Source of the DNA: CAZWHE01 sp964633825
Lineage (GTDB): Bacteria > Planctomycetota > B15-G4 > CAYZWU01
DNA length: 64,000 bases
Direction: 5' to 3'
NCBI GenBank assembly: GCA_964633825.1
Contig: CAZWHE010000002.1
Coordinates: 1 to 64,000, forward strand
This document shows, piece by piece, positions 42,238 through 50,828 of this stretch (positions are counted from its first letter, which is position 1; every line of letters starts with the position of its first letter). Made by a program: the position numbers and the translations under genes. A model generated the notes under the pieces. The model had not been told where the DNA came from. It made no database searches and saw only the letters and a list, made by a program, of their open reading frames with translations.

Positions 42238-43716
42238 ATGAAGATCGCCATGCTCAATGTCTCCGGACGGCTCTCATCCGAAGGCTCCCGGCTCATCTCG
42301 TCCCTCCTGAAGAAGGACGGTCATTCGATCACAAACATCTTCCTGGCCCGGGGCTTCCCGATCCAGTACGAGAGAGAGGAGCTCGAACAGCTTCACGAGA
42401 TCCTGAAGAACGTCGATCTCGCCATGGTGGCCGTCTACAGCCAGTTCTCCTACAGGGCGGTGCAGGTCACCGAGTTCATTCACAAGCACTATCCCGGCAT
42501 GAAAGTGATCTGGGGCGGACCCCACTGCGTCGCCTCGCCCGAGCTCAGCCTCGACATCGCCGACGGCGTCTGCTTCTCCGAAGGCGATATCTGCGTCCCC
42601 GAGTTCGTCAAAAAGCTCGAGGCCAACGACGAAAGCTACCTCGAGACGCCGAACATGGCTTTCAGGGTGAACGGATCCAACATCGTGAACGAGATCCTGC
42701 CCCCTTTCAAGGACCTCAACAGCCTCCCTTTCTGCGACTTCACCCTTGACGGGAACTTCATCCTCGACAAAACGCTGAAACCGCTCTCCAAGGAGCTGAT
42801 GCAGACCTACCTCTCCACCTTTCCCTACGGCGGGCCCACGTTCCACACCGTCACGTCCCGCGGCTGCCCCCACCGCTGCTCGTACTGCAACAACTGCCGT
42901 TACATCGCCATGTTCGGCAGAAACGCCATCCGCAAACAGAGCGTTGACCGGTTCATGGACGAGCTGGAGCACCACCTCGGCATCGTGGAATCGGTGAAGG
43001 GTATCTGCCTCTCGGACGACGACTTTCTCATCCGCCCGGTGAGGGAGCTCGAACAGTTCGCCGAGCGATACAAGAAGAACATCGAATTCCCCTTTCTCGT
43101 CTGCATGAGCGCCAAGACCTACCGGAAGGAGAAGATCGACGTTCTCCTCGACGCGGGGATCAAGTTCGTCGTCATCGGCGTCCAGTCGGGAAGCGACCGG
43201 ACCCTGGAAGAGGTTTTCGACCGGCCGATCCCGCTCACCAAGATCAAGGAGATCGTCCGCGAGCTGGAGCCCTATTACAAAAAACACGACCTGCGGATGT
43301 CGCTCGACTTCATCACCGACGTCCCCTACGAGACGCGGGAAGATCTCGCCGACACGTACAAGTACATCCTCGACCTGCCCCGGCATTCGAGGATCCAGTT
43401 CTACACCCTCTACTTCTCGCCGGGAACGCCGATCTACGACAGGGCGCTCAAGGACGGCATCATCGAGCCCTTCAGCGACAAGACGTTCCGCTCCCTCGAC
43501 GACAAGATCACGTACCAGAAAAACTACGAGACCTTCCTGATCTTTTTCTTCATCTTCCTCCACCGCCGCCGGCTGAGGCGGTTCATCCCCACTTTCCTCC
43601 TCCGCCTCATGGCGGCCCGGCCGCTGCGCGCGGCCGTAAACCTCCTGCCGTGGAAAGCGATCCAGGCTCCCCTGATTGTCGTCCGGAAGCTGACGCCCGA
43701 CACGTCGGTGACATAG
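42238..43716 (+). CDS. B12-binding radical SAM protein
   Basis: 492 residues. The N-terminal cobalamin-binding-like domain covers about residues 1-150 (MKVIWGGPHCVASPELSL). The radical SAM domain follows with the cluster motif CPHRCSYC at about residue 213 and downstream barrel strands (FLVCMSAKTY, KFVVIGVQSGSDRTLEEV). The last 60 residues are hydrophobic and basic. Such enzymes methylate unactivated carbons or rearrange substrates; members in polysaccharide loci have unknown substrates. A 167-nt gap without a gene precedes it. Confidence 0.88.
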   Translation: MKIAMLNVSGRLSSEGSRLISSLLKKDGHSITNIFLARGFPIQYEREELEQLHEILKNVDLAMVAVYSQFSYRAVQVTEFIHKHYPGMKVIWGGPHCVASPELSLDIADGVCFSEGDICVPEFVKKLEANDESYLETPNMAFRVNGSNIVNEILPPFKDLNSLPFCDFTLDGNFILDKTLKPLSKELMQTYLSTFPYGGPTFHTVTSRGCPHRCSYCNNCRYIAMFGRNAIRKQSVDRFMDELEHHLGIVESVKGICLSDDDFLIRPVRELEQFAERYKKNIEFPFLVCMSAKTYRKEKIDVLLDAGIKFVVIGVQSGSDRTLEEVFDRPIPLTKIKEIVRELEPYYKKHDLRMSLDFITDVPYETREDLADTYKYILDLPRHSRIQFYTLYFSPGTPIYDRALKDGIIEPFSDKTFRSLDDKITYQKNYETFLIFFFIFLHRRRLRRFIPTFLLRLMAARPLRAAVNLLPWKAIQAPLIVVRKLTPDTSVT

Positions 43717-43744
43717 CCCCTGTCCGCCAAAAATATCATCATCG

Positions 43745-43773
43745 ACCTGTTAATTTAAAAAAAGCTCTATAAT
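43745..43773 (+). promoter_or_regulatory. Candidate promoter of the sigma/anti-sigma operon
   Basis: A perfect TATAAT (43768-43773) lies 58 nt before the GTG at 43832. The -35 region (ACCTGT at 43745-43750, 17-nt spacer) is poor, so an alternative sigma factor or an activator may be needed. Confidence 0.4.
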
Positions 43774-43831
43774 CCGGGAACATTTCCATCGTCTCTAGCG
43801 TTACCCCAATGATTGAAAAGGTGCGCATACC

Positions 43832-44455
43832 GTGAATCCCATGGAGGAGACCTGCAACGAAGAGCTGATCCGGGCCCATCTGAACGGGTCCGCAGAGGCC
43901 TTCAAGAGACTGCTCGAGCGCCATGCGCCCGAGCTCGTCTCCCTCCTGGAGCGCATGCTCAATGACCACCACCTGGCTCTCGATATCACCCAGGAGGTTT
44001 TCATCAAGCTGCACGGCATGCTTCCGCGGTACAGATTCGAGGGACGCTTCAGATCGATGCTTTATTCCATGGCACTGAACCGGGCGCGCGACGCACTGAG
44101 GAAAAAGAAACGATCCCGCACCGTGTTTCTCGGCGATTCCCGGAAACACCGGGACGAAGCGCTCGTCCCGGATCCCGCAGAGAAGCACGACCTGCGAACC
44201 CTCATCGAGGAAGCCCTCGACAAGGTGCCCGATCCCTTTCGGCAGGCCCTCTATCTCCGCGACGTGGCCGGCCTCTCTTACAGCGAAGCGGCCGAAACAC
44301 TCGGATGCAGCCTGGGCACCGTAAAATCACGGGTCAATCGCGGGCGGCTCGCTTTCCGCGACATCTATTTGAGCCTGACAAAAGACAACAACTTCCGGTC
44401 CAAAGGAGAAAGTCCAAAAGGAGAACTTCCAAAGGGAGGACGCTATGCCCCCTGA
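43832..44455 (+). CDS. ECF-type RNA polymerase sigma factor
   Basis: 207 residues. Region 2 covers about residues 18-90 (AFKRLLERHAPELVSLLERM, DITQEVFIKLHGMLPRYRFEG) and region 4 about 130-185 (DKVPDPFRQALYLRDVAGLSYSEAAETLGC, GTVKSRVNRGRLAFRDIYL). It directs RNA polymerase to a specific promoter set. Start is GTG 43832 or ATG 43841. Its 3' end carries a 15-bp repeat (44399-44443) that supplies the ribosome site of the overlapping anti-sigma gene. It should be held by that anti-sigma factor until an envelope signal arrives. Confidence 0.92.
   Translation: MNPMEETCNEELIRAHLNGSAEAFKRLLERHAPELVSLLERMLNDHHLALDITQEVFIKLHGMLPRYRFEGRFRSMLYSMALNRARDALRKKKRSRTVFLGDSRKHRDEALVPDPAEKHDLRTLIEEALDKVPDPFRQALYLRDVAGLSYSEAAETLGCSLGTVKSRVNRGRLAFRDIYLSLTKDNNFRSKGESPKGELPKGGRYAP
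44399..44443 (+). repeat. 15-bp triple repeat carrying Shine-Dalgarno-like cores
   Basis: Three 15-bp units (44399-44413, 44414-44428, 44429-44443) each hold AAAGGAGAA or AAGGGAGGA. They encode SKGES-PKGEL-PKGGR at the sigma factor C-terminus. The last unit sits just before the anti-sigma ATG at 44445. Confidence 0.8.
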
Positions 44456-45497
44456 CAAACAAGATTTGACATGCAAAGAAATGGAAGCGCGTTTCTCGGC
44501 CTTTCTGGAAGGCGAGCTCCCGGAAAAAGAGACGGCATCCTTCGACGCTCACCTGAAAGCCTGCCCCACCTGCGAGGCCGGGTTCGGGCGCTTTCAGAAA
44601 GCCCTGAAAGCGCTCTGGTCCTACAGCGCCCGGCCGGTTTCCGAAAGCTTTCTCGATTCGGTGAACCGGGCCGCTCTCGCCCGGGAAGCGATCGGCCAAA
44701 CCGCCGCAGCCGAAAAAGAAAACAAGCGAAGAGGTTTCTTTCTCATTCTGGGCTGGGGCGCGGCGGCGGCGGCCGCAGCGGCGGCGCTCCTGATCTACCT
44801 GTGGCAGCCCGGACCCATGCTGGTCAAGGTGCCCGTTCCCGTTCAGGAGAGCTATCTCGAAGTGGTCGGTGCGGACACGATCATCAAACAGGAAGGCTTC
44901 TTCGAGGTGATCCGCGAGAACACGACCATCAAAGTGGCTGCCGGGGAGAGCTTTGTATTCAAGAAGGGCGACGTGATCCGAATCGGTCCGGCGAAAGGGT
45001 TTTATCCGCTGGCGAAAGCGACGCCAAAACGGGAGACAACAAGACCGGAACCGATCCCGCACCCGTCGCAGCGCGACATGTTGAAACCCGCTTTCCTGCG
45101 GCACGAAAGATTCGGACGGCAGATCCCGGCGCCGGCCGTGGCCCTCGTGTGGGAACCGAACGGAGCTCTTTCCCTGGAAACAGCCGGCCCGGACCACGAA
45201 GTGATACCCGAGCTCCTCGGCCTGCTCGACAGCGACGATCCCCAGATCAGAGCCGCCGCCCAGGGAAGGCTGGAAAGCATTCAGAACCGGCTGCATCGCG
45301 AACACGGCATCCATGCGCCGCGGGAACCGGTTCCTGTAAAAGAGAGCCCCGGCGGCTTGGAGGCGATAAAAAAAATCTTCCAGGGAGAAAAGATAGAGGA
45401 GCCGGCGCAGGAGTCCCCGCCGTCCGAGCTCTGGCAAAAGTGGTGGACGGCCAACCAGGAATCGATTCTGTGTTACGCCGGGAAGCTCAGGACGTGA
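44445..45497 (+). CDS. Anti-sigma factor with zinc-finger (zf-HC2) domain
   Basis: 350 residues. The N-terminal zf-HC2 domain (LEGELPEKETASFDAHLKAC, with HLKACPTC) binds the sigma factor. One membrane helix (about residues 92-113, FFLILGWGAAAAAAAAALLI) is followed by a periplasmic region that contains a FecR-like stretch (GADTIIKQEGFFEVIRENTT, KKGDVIRIGP) and a long hydrophilic tail. It overlaps the sigma gene by 11 bases. It should keep the sigma factor at the membrane and release it by proteolysis or a conformational signal. Confidence 0.88.
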   Translation: MPPDKQDLTCKEMEARFSAFLEGELPEKETASFDAHLKACPTCEAGFGRFQKALKALWSYSARPVSESFLDSVNRAALAREAIGQTAAAEKENKRRGFFLILGWGAAAAAAAAALLIYLWQPGPMLVKVPVPVQESYLEVVGADTIIKQEGFFEVIRENTTIKVAAGESFVFKKGDVIRIGPAKGFYPLAKATPKRETTRPEPIPHPSQRDMLKPAFLRHERFGRQIPAPAVALVWEPNGALSLETAGPDHEVIPELLGLLDSDDPQIRAAAQGRLESIQNRLHREHGIHAPREPVPVKESPGGLEAIKKIFQGEKIEEPAQESPPSELWQKWWTANQESILCYAGKLRT

Positions 45498-45529
45498 TCG
45501 CCTTTCCGCATCGACGGAACCGGCATATC

Positions 45530-45550
45530 CCTCCTTCCCGATGAAGGAGG
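45530..45550 (+). promoter_or_regulatory. Hairpin that could mask a ribosome site before the PDZ gene
   Basis: CCTCCTTC (45530-45537) pairs perfectly with GAAGGAGG (45543-45550) around a 5-nt loop. The right arm is itself a Shine-Dalgarno-like sequence; a second AAAGGAG follows, nearer the ATG at 45572. Confidence 0.45.
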
Positions 45551-45571
45551 ATTAACAAAAGGAGACGAGAG

Positions 45572-46675
45572 ATGAAACAGCTCAAATGGATGATCATATT
45601 CCTGCCTTTTCTGATGCTTGCGGGCTGTGTTTCCGTATGCAAGACGTCCGTGTACAGCGACGGTTCCGTTGAGCTCGCCCGTGTGGAGAACGAAAAGGGC
45701 GTCGACATCTACGAACTGAAGCGGACGGGAAGCAAGATGAACATGACCCTCGTCGTTCGATCGGAGCGCAACAGCGACCGCAGAGACCTGGGCTTGACTC
45801 TCAACGAGGTTACCAAGGATCTGGGCCAGACAAAGATGCTTTCGCCCTACCGGGGGCTTTACGTGAAGGAAGTGAAGGACGGCGGCGCAGCGGCTCGGGC
45901 CGGCATTCTGCCGGGCGATATTCTGACCATGGTCAACGGAATCGAGATCATGTACCTGGACCAGTACAACTACATCCTGAAAAACGCCACGGCCCCGGAG
46001 AGCGAGGTGGAGCTCGTCCTGCTGCGCGGCTTCGAGAACAAAGAAGAGCTCGTTCTGAAGGTGGTTCCTGATTCGATAAAAGTCACCATTCCGTCCACCC
46101 GGGCCATCCGGCTCGAACCGCCCGGGATCGAGGGGCCGTCCTACGCGGGAATCGTGATCGGAACCCTGCCCGCCGAGTGGACCCAAAAAATATACGGAGA
46201 GGACCGGTCCACCGTGCTCATCAGCGGCGTCGTGATCGGCTCCCCCGCCTATCTCGGCGGCCTCCGCAGCGGAGACCGCATCCTCTCGGTGAACGGCGCC
46301 CACTTCGAAACGGCAACCGAGCTGAAAGAATGGATCATGGAACACGGCCCCCAGGGTGAAACGGTTCTCTTCGAAGTTTTCCAGAGACAGGGAGGCAAGT
46401 TCAGCGCCGAAGTCGACCTCGAAGAATACGACGGCAGCACCGATATGGACATCCCATTTCTGTTCGAGCTCGATCACGATGCGATCGAAACCGAATGGGA
46501 CTTCGGCCCCTTCGGCTGGATCGTCGAATACGACGGACGATATTGCCGCTCGAAATCGCGTGATGCGAATTACCGGCGGAGAGTATCCTGTATTATCGGG
46601 CTCTTCAAATACCGTTGGGGGCCGGACTACGGCAGAGTCCGTCTGCTCTGGTTTCTGACCTTCGGCTCCGATTGA
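45572..46675 (+). CDS. Lipoprotein with two PDZ domains
   Basis: 367 residues. The lipoprotein signal ends in LMLAGC at about residue 19. The first PDZ covers about residues 85-165 (GLYVKEVKDGGAAARAGILPGDILTMVNG) and the second about 205-290 (GVVIGSPAYLGGLRSGDRILSVNG). No protease domain is present, so it probably binds peptides or partner proteins at the periplasmic face. It follows the sigma/anti-sigma pair by 74 nt and probably belongs to that operon, perhaps as a signal sensor. The last 30 residues are basic and appear less conserved. Confidence 0.85.
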   Translation: MKQLKWMIIFLPFLMLAGCVSVCKTSVYSDGSVELARVENEKGVDIYELKRTGSKMNMTLVVRSERNSDRRDLGLTLNEVTKDLGQTKMLSPYRGLYVKEVKDGGAAARAGILPGDILTMVNGIEIMYLDQYNYILKNATAPESEVELVLLRGFENKEELVLKVVPDSIKVTIPSTRAIRLEPPGIEGPSYAGIVIGTLPAEWTQKIYGEDRSTVLISGVVIGSPAYLGGLRSGDRILSVNGAHFETATELKEWIMEHGPQGETVLFEVFQRQGGKFSAEVDLEEYDGSTDMDIPFLFELDHDAIETEWDFGPFGWIVEYDGRYCRSKSRDANYRRRVSCIIGLFKYRWGPDYGRVRLLWFLTFGSD

Positions 46676-46735
46676 CCGCGCAGTCGAAGAACAAGGGGCC
46701 GAGCTGTTCGGGGAAAAAAAAGGGGTTCTCACACA

Positions 46736-46785
46736 AAGGGGGCGCTCATATGCAATGCATGAGCGCCCCCTTCCCATTGAATGGG
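46736..46785 (+). terminator. Hairpins ending the sigma/anti-sigma/PDZ operon
   Basis: A perfect 14-bp stem (46736-46749 with 46759-46772, 9-nt loop) is followed by a second small stem, CCCATT/AATGGG (46773-46785). No U-run follows on the plus strand; an A-rich stretch does. It most likely ends transcription before the BlaI promoter at 46810. Confidence 0.6.
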
Positions 46786-46809
46786 GAATAAAAAAAGTGA
46801 AAAAGCCCA

Positions 46810-46846
46810 TTGTAATCAACTACCATGGTAGTACTATAAGGGTAGT
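46810..46846 (+). promoter_or_regulatory. BlaI-type operator overlapping the blaI/M56 promoter
   Basis: ACTACCATGGTAGT (46819-46832) is a perfect 14-bp palindrome, close to the TACTACATATGTAGTA operator of BlaI/MecI repressors. A second, weaker dyad (ACTA...TAGT) spans 46833-46846. The palindrome fills the spacer between TTGTAA (46810-46815) and TACTAT (46832-46837), so repressor binding would block RNA polymerase. The first gene downstream encodes a BlaI-family repressor, which suggests autoregulation. Confidence 0.8.
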
Positions 46847-46894
46847 TGGTGTCCCGGCCGGGCCGAGATCATATCTTTTGGAGTGACGATCCTC

Positions 46895-47293
46895 ATGAAA
46901 CACCCACACCGCCTCGGAGACCTGCAGCTCGCCATTATGCGCGTCCTTTGGGAGCGCAAGGAGGCAACGGCAGCCGAAGTCCACGCCGCCCTGCTGCCCG
47001 AACGGGGCCTTGCGCCCACTACGATCGCCACCATGCTGCGCAAGATGGAAGACAAGCGCGTTGTGACTCACCGAACCGAGGGGCGCCAGTTCGTCTACAG
47101 CTCCCTGGTCACCGAGAAAGAAGTCCGGCGTTCCATGGTGGCCGAGCTAACGAACCGCCTCTTCGAGGGCGACGCCGCCGCCCTGGTCAGTCATCTGCTC
47201 AATGAACGCGATATTGATCGAAGCGAGCTCAACCGCCTCAAATCCCTGATCAGAAAGAAGGAAAAAAAGACGGGGACCCGCCATGGTCGATAA
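46895..47293 (+). CDS. blaI: BlaI/MecI-family transcriptional repressor
   Basis: 132 residues. The winged-helix domain starts at once (LGDLQLAIMRVLWERKEATAAEVHAAL), with the recognition part LAPTTIATMLRKMEDKRVVTH. The C-terminal helix bundle (VSHLLNERDIDRSELNRLKSLI) mediates dimerisation and contains the region cut when the repressor is inactivated. The ATG at 46895 follows TTTTGGAG, with a rather long spacing. It overlaps the M56 peptidase gene by 11 bases. It should bind the palindrome at 46819-46832 and lose activity when the M56 sensor fires. Confidence 0.93.
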   Translation: MKHPHRLGDLQLAIMRVLWERKEATAAEVHAALLPERGLAPTTIATMLRKMEDKRVVTHRTEGRQFVYSSLVTEKEVRRSMVAELTNRLFEGDAAALVSHLLNERDIDRSELNRLKSLIRKKEKKTGTRHGR

Positions 47294-48833
47294 TGCCATG
47301 ATTTCGGACAGTTGGCTCATGATCGCCGGAGCATGGATCGGAACCTACATGCTCCACAGCACACTCCTTCTCCTGGGTGTCTTTGCGATTACGAGCGGAA
47401 TGTCTCACTCCCGGGGGCAGCTCAAGGAGACGCTGTGGAAGCTGGCTCTCGTCGGGGGATTCGTCACGGCAACGATTCAGATATCAAGCGGACACGAGCC
47501 CTGGAGCGGCAGGATCGACCTTTTGGACAGCACGGTTTCTGAAGAGACCCGGCCCTCAAGAAAAACCGCCGGAGCCACGCCGGCCGTTGACCGGTCGTCC
47601 CTTCCTGATGGAACAATGGAAGCTCTTCCAACGGGAGAGTCGGATTTTTCGGAGACGATGGTTTCGTCGGAGACGGCGACTTCGTCGGAGGTGACAGTTT
47701 CGTCGGAGGTGACGGCTTCATTAACCGGAACGGACCACCCCCCGGCCGGGCGGCAGACGGATTGGAAACGCCTGCTCGCCTCCACCGTCCTGGCGGCGCT
47801 GCTCGTTGGGCTCGGTTTTATCGTTCTGGACCGGACACGCCTCTTCAGGCGCTTCTCCGGCCGGAACATCGTCACCGACGATTCCGTGCGAAACGTCCTC
47901 GACGGGCTCCGCCTTCGAGCCGGCCTGCGCAGGCCCGTGAAACTGACATGGACCAAGCGGATCCGCATCCCTGTCGCTCTCGGTTTCTTCCGGCCCGAAA
48001 TCTGCCTGCCCCGGCGCGCCCTGACCGACCTGAATCCCTCGGAACAGACGAGCATGCTCGCCCACGAGCTGGCCCATCTCAAACGGCACGATCCGGCCTG
48101 GCTCGGCCTGGCTCACTGCATTGAACGTCTCTTCTTCTTTCAGCCGCTCAACCGAATCGCACGGCGGCGCCTGCAGGAGATCGCCGAATATTCCTGCGAC
48201 GGCTGGGCCGCCCGGCAGGTGGGCGAGCCCCTGATCCTGGCTCGATGCCTCACCGAAGTGGCCGAATGGGCTTCCCTTCCACCGCTTCGCGCAGCCTGTC
48301 CGGCGCCGGCGGTAATGGTGGCAAACCGGTCCGCCTTGGCGCGCCGGGTCACGCGGCTGCTCGAAGACAATGCGTCCACGGAAACCGAACTGAGCCCTTC
48401 GTTGCGTCTCTTCTGCACCGCCGCTCTTCTGACCGGCATCACACTTGCTGCGCCCGGGATTTCGGCGGCCGGGAGGCCGAAAACGGAGATTCGGCCGGAG
48501 GAATCAGCCGCGTGGCAAGGGCTCGACTCCGGCGCGACATCCATCGGGCCGGTCGCCGGCGCTCCTTCCCCCCTCCCGATCCCGGAATCATTCGAGGCTC
48601 TACAGAAAGAACTGCACAGTTTGGAACAAGAAGCCGCTTCGCTTTACGAGGCTATGGATATATCGCCTCACCGAAATAACTGGGCCGACCTGCTTCCGCT
48701 CCTCGAACAAGAAATCGCCGACCTGCGCCGGAGGCGGGATTCCGCGAAAGCCCTTGTTGACGAAATATTGAACGACCCTGGGAGCGTTCCCTTCGTTTCC
48801 GCAACCGAACACTCAATGGAGGAACAGCCATGA
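47283..48833 (+). CDS. BlaR1/MecR1-like M56 membrane metallopeptidase
   Basis: 516 residues. The N-terminal membrane helix is at about 12-35, with further helices near 45-60 and 160-180. The zinc site is HELAH (His261, Glu262, His265), with a likely third ligand in EIAEYSCDGWAARQ. The usual C-terminal penicillin-binding sensor domain is absent; a membrane helix (about 370-390) and a hydrophilic tail follow. An 18-bp repeat (47649-47720) adds four hexapeptides in the extracytoplasmic linker. It should detect an envelope signal and trigger cleavage of the BlaI repressor. Confidence 0.9.
   Translation: MVDNAMISDSWLMIAGAWIGTYMLHSTLLLLGVFAITSGMSHSRGQLKETLWKLALVGGFVTATIQISSGHEPWSGRIDLLDSTVSEETRPSRKTAGATPAVDRSSLPDGTMEALPTGESDFSETMVSSETATSSEVTVSSEVTASLTGTDHPPAGRQTDWKRLLASTVLAALLVGLGFIVLDRTRLFRRFSGRNIVTDDSVRNVLDGLRLRAGLRRPVKLTWTKRIRIPVALGFFRPEICLPRRALTDLNPSEQTSMLAHELAHLKRHDPAWLGLAHCIERLFFFQPLNRIARRRLQEIAEYSCDGWAARQVGEPLILARCLTEVAEWASLPPLRAACPAPAVMVANRSALARRVTRLLEDNASTETELSPSLRLFCTAALLTGITLAAPGISAAGRPKTEIRPEESAAWQGLDSGATSIGPVAGAPSPLPIPESFEALQKELHSLEQEAASLYEAMDISPHRNNWADLLPLLEQEIADLRRRRDSAKALVDEILNDPGSVPFVSATEHSMEEQP
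47649..47720 (+). repeat. 18-bp tandem repeat, four diverged units
   Basis: Units at 47649, 47667, 47685 and 47703, each 18 bp and beginning TCGGAG. They encode SETMVS, SETATS, SEVTVS and SEVTAS in the linker of the M56 peptidase. Confidence 0.9.
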
Positions 48834-49888
48834 TCAAATACCTACTCACCATCCCGGCTCTCATTATCTGCACGGCCGTGCTCTACGGGGCCGGCGGAAC
48901 GGGAGAAGCCCAGGAGCCGCCGCCGCGGCCGGACGAAGAAAAAACACAGCAAGACGCTTTGCAAGCGCACGAAGAGGCTTTGCGAAAGCACAAGATGGCG
49001 CTGCAACAACACGAGACCGCAGTGGAAATTACCCAACTCAAGGAAAAGCTGGCCAAGCTCATCGCACTCGAGCGTTTCGAAGAAGTGGCTGTTGTGAAAG
49101 TCAAGATTTCATTACTGGAAGAACTTCTTCAGCAGAAACAGAAAAAGCTCCAATATCAAAAAGCCATCGAGGACTACAAAAAAGCCAAGCGCACGGCCGA
49201 TCTGTTTCGCGAAGAAGGCCCCTTCGAAGAGCCGGACCATGGCCGGATCATGGACAAGGAGATCCACGAAATCGAGATATACTTTAACGACCTGAAGCGC
49301 AAGGCCGGCACCCTCCACGAGGTGGGCCGGCACGATGATGCGGAAGAGGTCGAGCGGAAAGCCCACGAAGTGGAAAGAATACTGGATCGCCTCCACCGCA
49401 ACAGGGAAGAAGACCGCGACCGCAAAGCCCGCGAGTTCGAGGAGCAGGTCCGGCAAATGCAGCATAAGGCCGAAACCCTTCACGCCGTCGGCGAGTATGA
49501 AGCGGCGAAGCTCATCAAAATGAAAATCGATGACGCAATGGGAAAGCTTGAAAGCCTCCGCCATGGCGAGGATGCTCTTGAAGAGGAATTCGCAGAGCTG
49601 GAGCGCCGGATCCACCACGTCGTCGAAGCCGCCGAAAACCTCCATGCCGCCGGCTTGCACGATCATGCCGAAGAGCTAGAGAGGGAAGCCGAGGGGTTTG
49701 AACGGGAGCTGAACAAGCGCGCCATGCACCGCCACCTCGAAGAGCTGCCGATCCGTTTCGAAGAACTGGCCGAGATGGTTCATGGCCTGCGGTGCGAGAT
49801 GCAGGAACTGAAGACCGTGATCATGGATCTGAGAAAAAGGGTCGATAATCTTTCCGCTCCAAGCGATACAAGATCCGCAACAAGATGA
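48830..49888 (+). CDS. Exported coiled-coil protein of the BlaI/M56 operon
   Basis: 352 residues. Signal peptide about 1-25 (LLTIPALIICTAVLYGAGG). The rest is almost entirely alpha-helical and charged, with several repeats of a similar unit: ERFEEVAVVKVK, GRHDDAEEVERKAHEVERIL, GEYEAAKLIKMKI and GLHDHAEELEREAEGFEREL. These suggest a helical-repeat or coiled-coil structure. It overlaps the M56 gene by the ATGA quartet, so it is probably the output or sensor partner of that system. Function is unknown. Confidence 0.8.
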   Translation: MIKYLLTIPALIICTAVLYGAGGTGEAQEPPPRPDEEKTQQDALQAHEEALRKHKMALQQHETAVEITQLKEKLAKLIALERFEEVAVVKVKISLLEELLQQKQKKLQYQKAIEDYKKAKRTADLFREEGPFEEPDHGRIMDKEIHEIEIYFNDLKRKAGTLHEVGRHDDAEEVERKAHEVERILDRLHRNREEDRDRKAREFEEQVRQMQHKAETLHAVGEYEAAKLIKMKIDDAMGKLESLRHGEDALEEEFAELERRIHHVVEAAENLHAAGLHDHAEELEREAEGFERELNKRAMHRHLEELPIRFEELAEMVHGLRCEMQELKTVIMDLRKRVDNLSAPSDTRSATR

Positions 49889-49987
49889 TATTATAAAAGA
49901 GCGCAAACATCGGACTCATCCGCACTATCGACCGGATGCATGCCGTATTTTTCCGGCGCGAACCATGTCAATGGAGATCGAAACCGG

Positions 49988-50614
49988 ATGGACGATCACG
50001 GAGACCGTCTCGACGACAAAACGAGAGACATGGTTTCCCGGGCCCGAAAGGGCGACCGCGAAGCCTTCGGCGCTCTTTACAAGCTGTACGAAAAACGGCT
50101 GAAAGCGGCGGTCCGAACCCGGATCGGACAAAAGCTGCGCGGAAAGATCGAAACGGCAGACCCCGTACAGTCGGTCTGGAAGGACGTCCTCTCCGGCCTG
50201 GACGGCTTCGAGTACAGGGGACCCGACTCGTTCTTCCGCTGGATTCTTGTTCGCGTCATCAGGAAGATCCAGGACAAAGCGAGATATTTCAGCGCGGAAA
50301 AACGAAACGTCGACAAGGAAAAGAGGCTCGGCAACGGCTCCAAAGCCGGCGTCCGCCTGCCCAACGCCTCCGGTCCGACGCCGAGCCAGGCCGTCATGGC
50401 CGACGAGGACCTGGACCGCCTCCTCCGGCTGCTCGACAGGCTCCCCGACTCGCAGCGCCGGGCCGTGGTTCTCCGAATGAGGGATAAGAAGGATTTCAAC
50501 GAAATCGGAAAAATCATGGGCAAATCATCCGTAGCGGTGCGCAAGCTCTGCGGCCGGGGCCTGAAGAGGCTGGGAGAGCTCATCCTCGAGGAGAGGCGCT
50601 GCAAAGGGGAATGA
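49988..50614 (+). CDS. ECF-like RNA polymerase sigma factor (planctomycete-like type)
   Basis: 208 residues. Region 2 (about residues 12-90: ARKGDREAFGALYKLYEKRL, then ADPVQSVWKDVL and FFRWILVRVIRKIQDKAR) and region 4 (about 145-205: RLPDSQRRAVVLRMRDKKDF, EIGKIMGKSSVAVRKLCGR). The IVRxNI-like and DPVQSVW patterns resemble the sigma-70-like proteins common in planctomycetes. No anti-sigma gene follows, so control may come through phosphorylation or another partner. The ATG at 49988 was preferred to a TTG at 49940 because of the upstream GGAGATC and the first conserved residues. Confidence 0.85.
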   Translation: MDDHGDRLDDKTRDMVSRARKGDREAFGALYKLYEKRLKAAVRTRIGQKLRGKIETADPVQSVWKDVLSGLDGFEYRGPDSFFRWILVRVIRKIQDKARYFSAEKRNVDKEKRLGNGSKAGVRLPNASGPTPSQAVMADEDLDRLLRLLDRLPDSQRRAVVLRMRDKKDFNEIGKIMGKSSVAVRKLCGRGLKRLGELILEERRCKGE

Positions 50615-50828
50615 ATCCCGGCCACACCCACCCCTAACTCATTGCGATCAAAAGCATTACACGCCACCATTTATTTAATTTTTCGGTAAACAAATTGGGG
50701 GGTTCCAGCCGAAAAAACTTTCGTTGAATTCCAATGATGCGCTATCGCAGGATCGGGCACACTGCTCCCGGGCTGTTGCCCGCGATTTCTCCTTGATAAC
50801 CGGCCGATCCTCACGAAAGGAGAGTTCC

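Noticed and set aside
50615..50828. Cobalamin riboswitch before the TonB receptor
   Set aside because: I could not find the conserved B12-box sequence or its helices in this leader.
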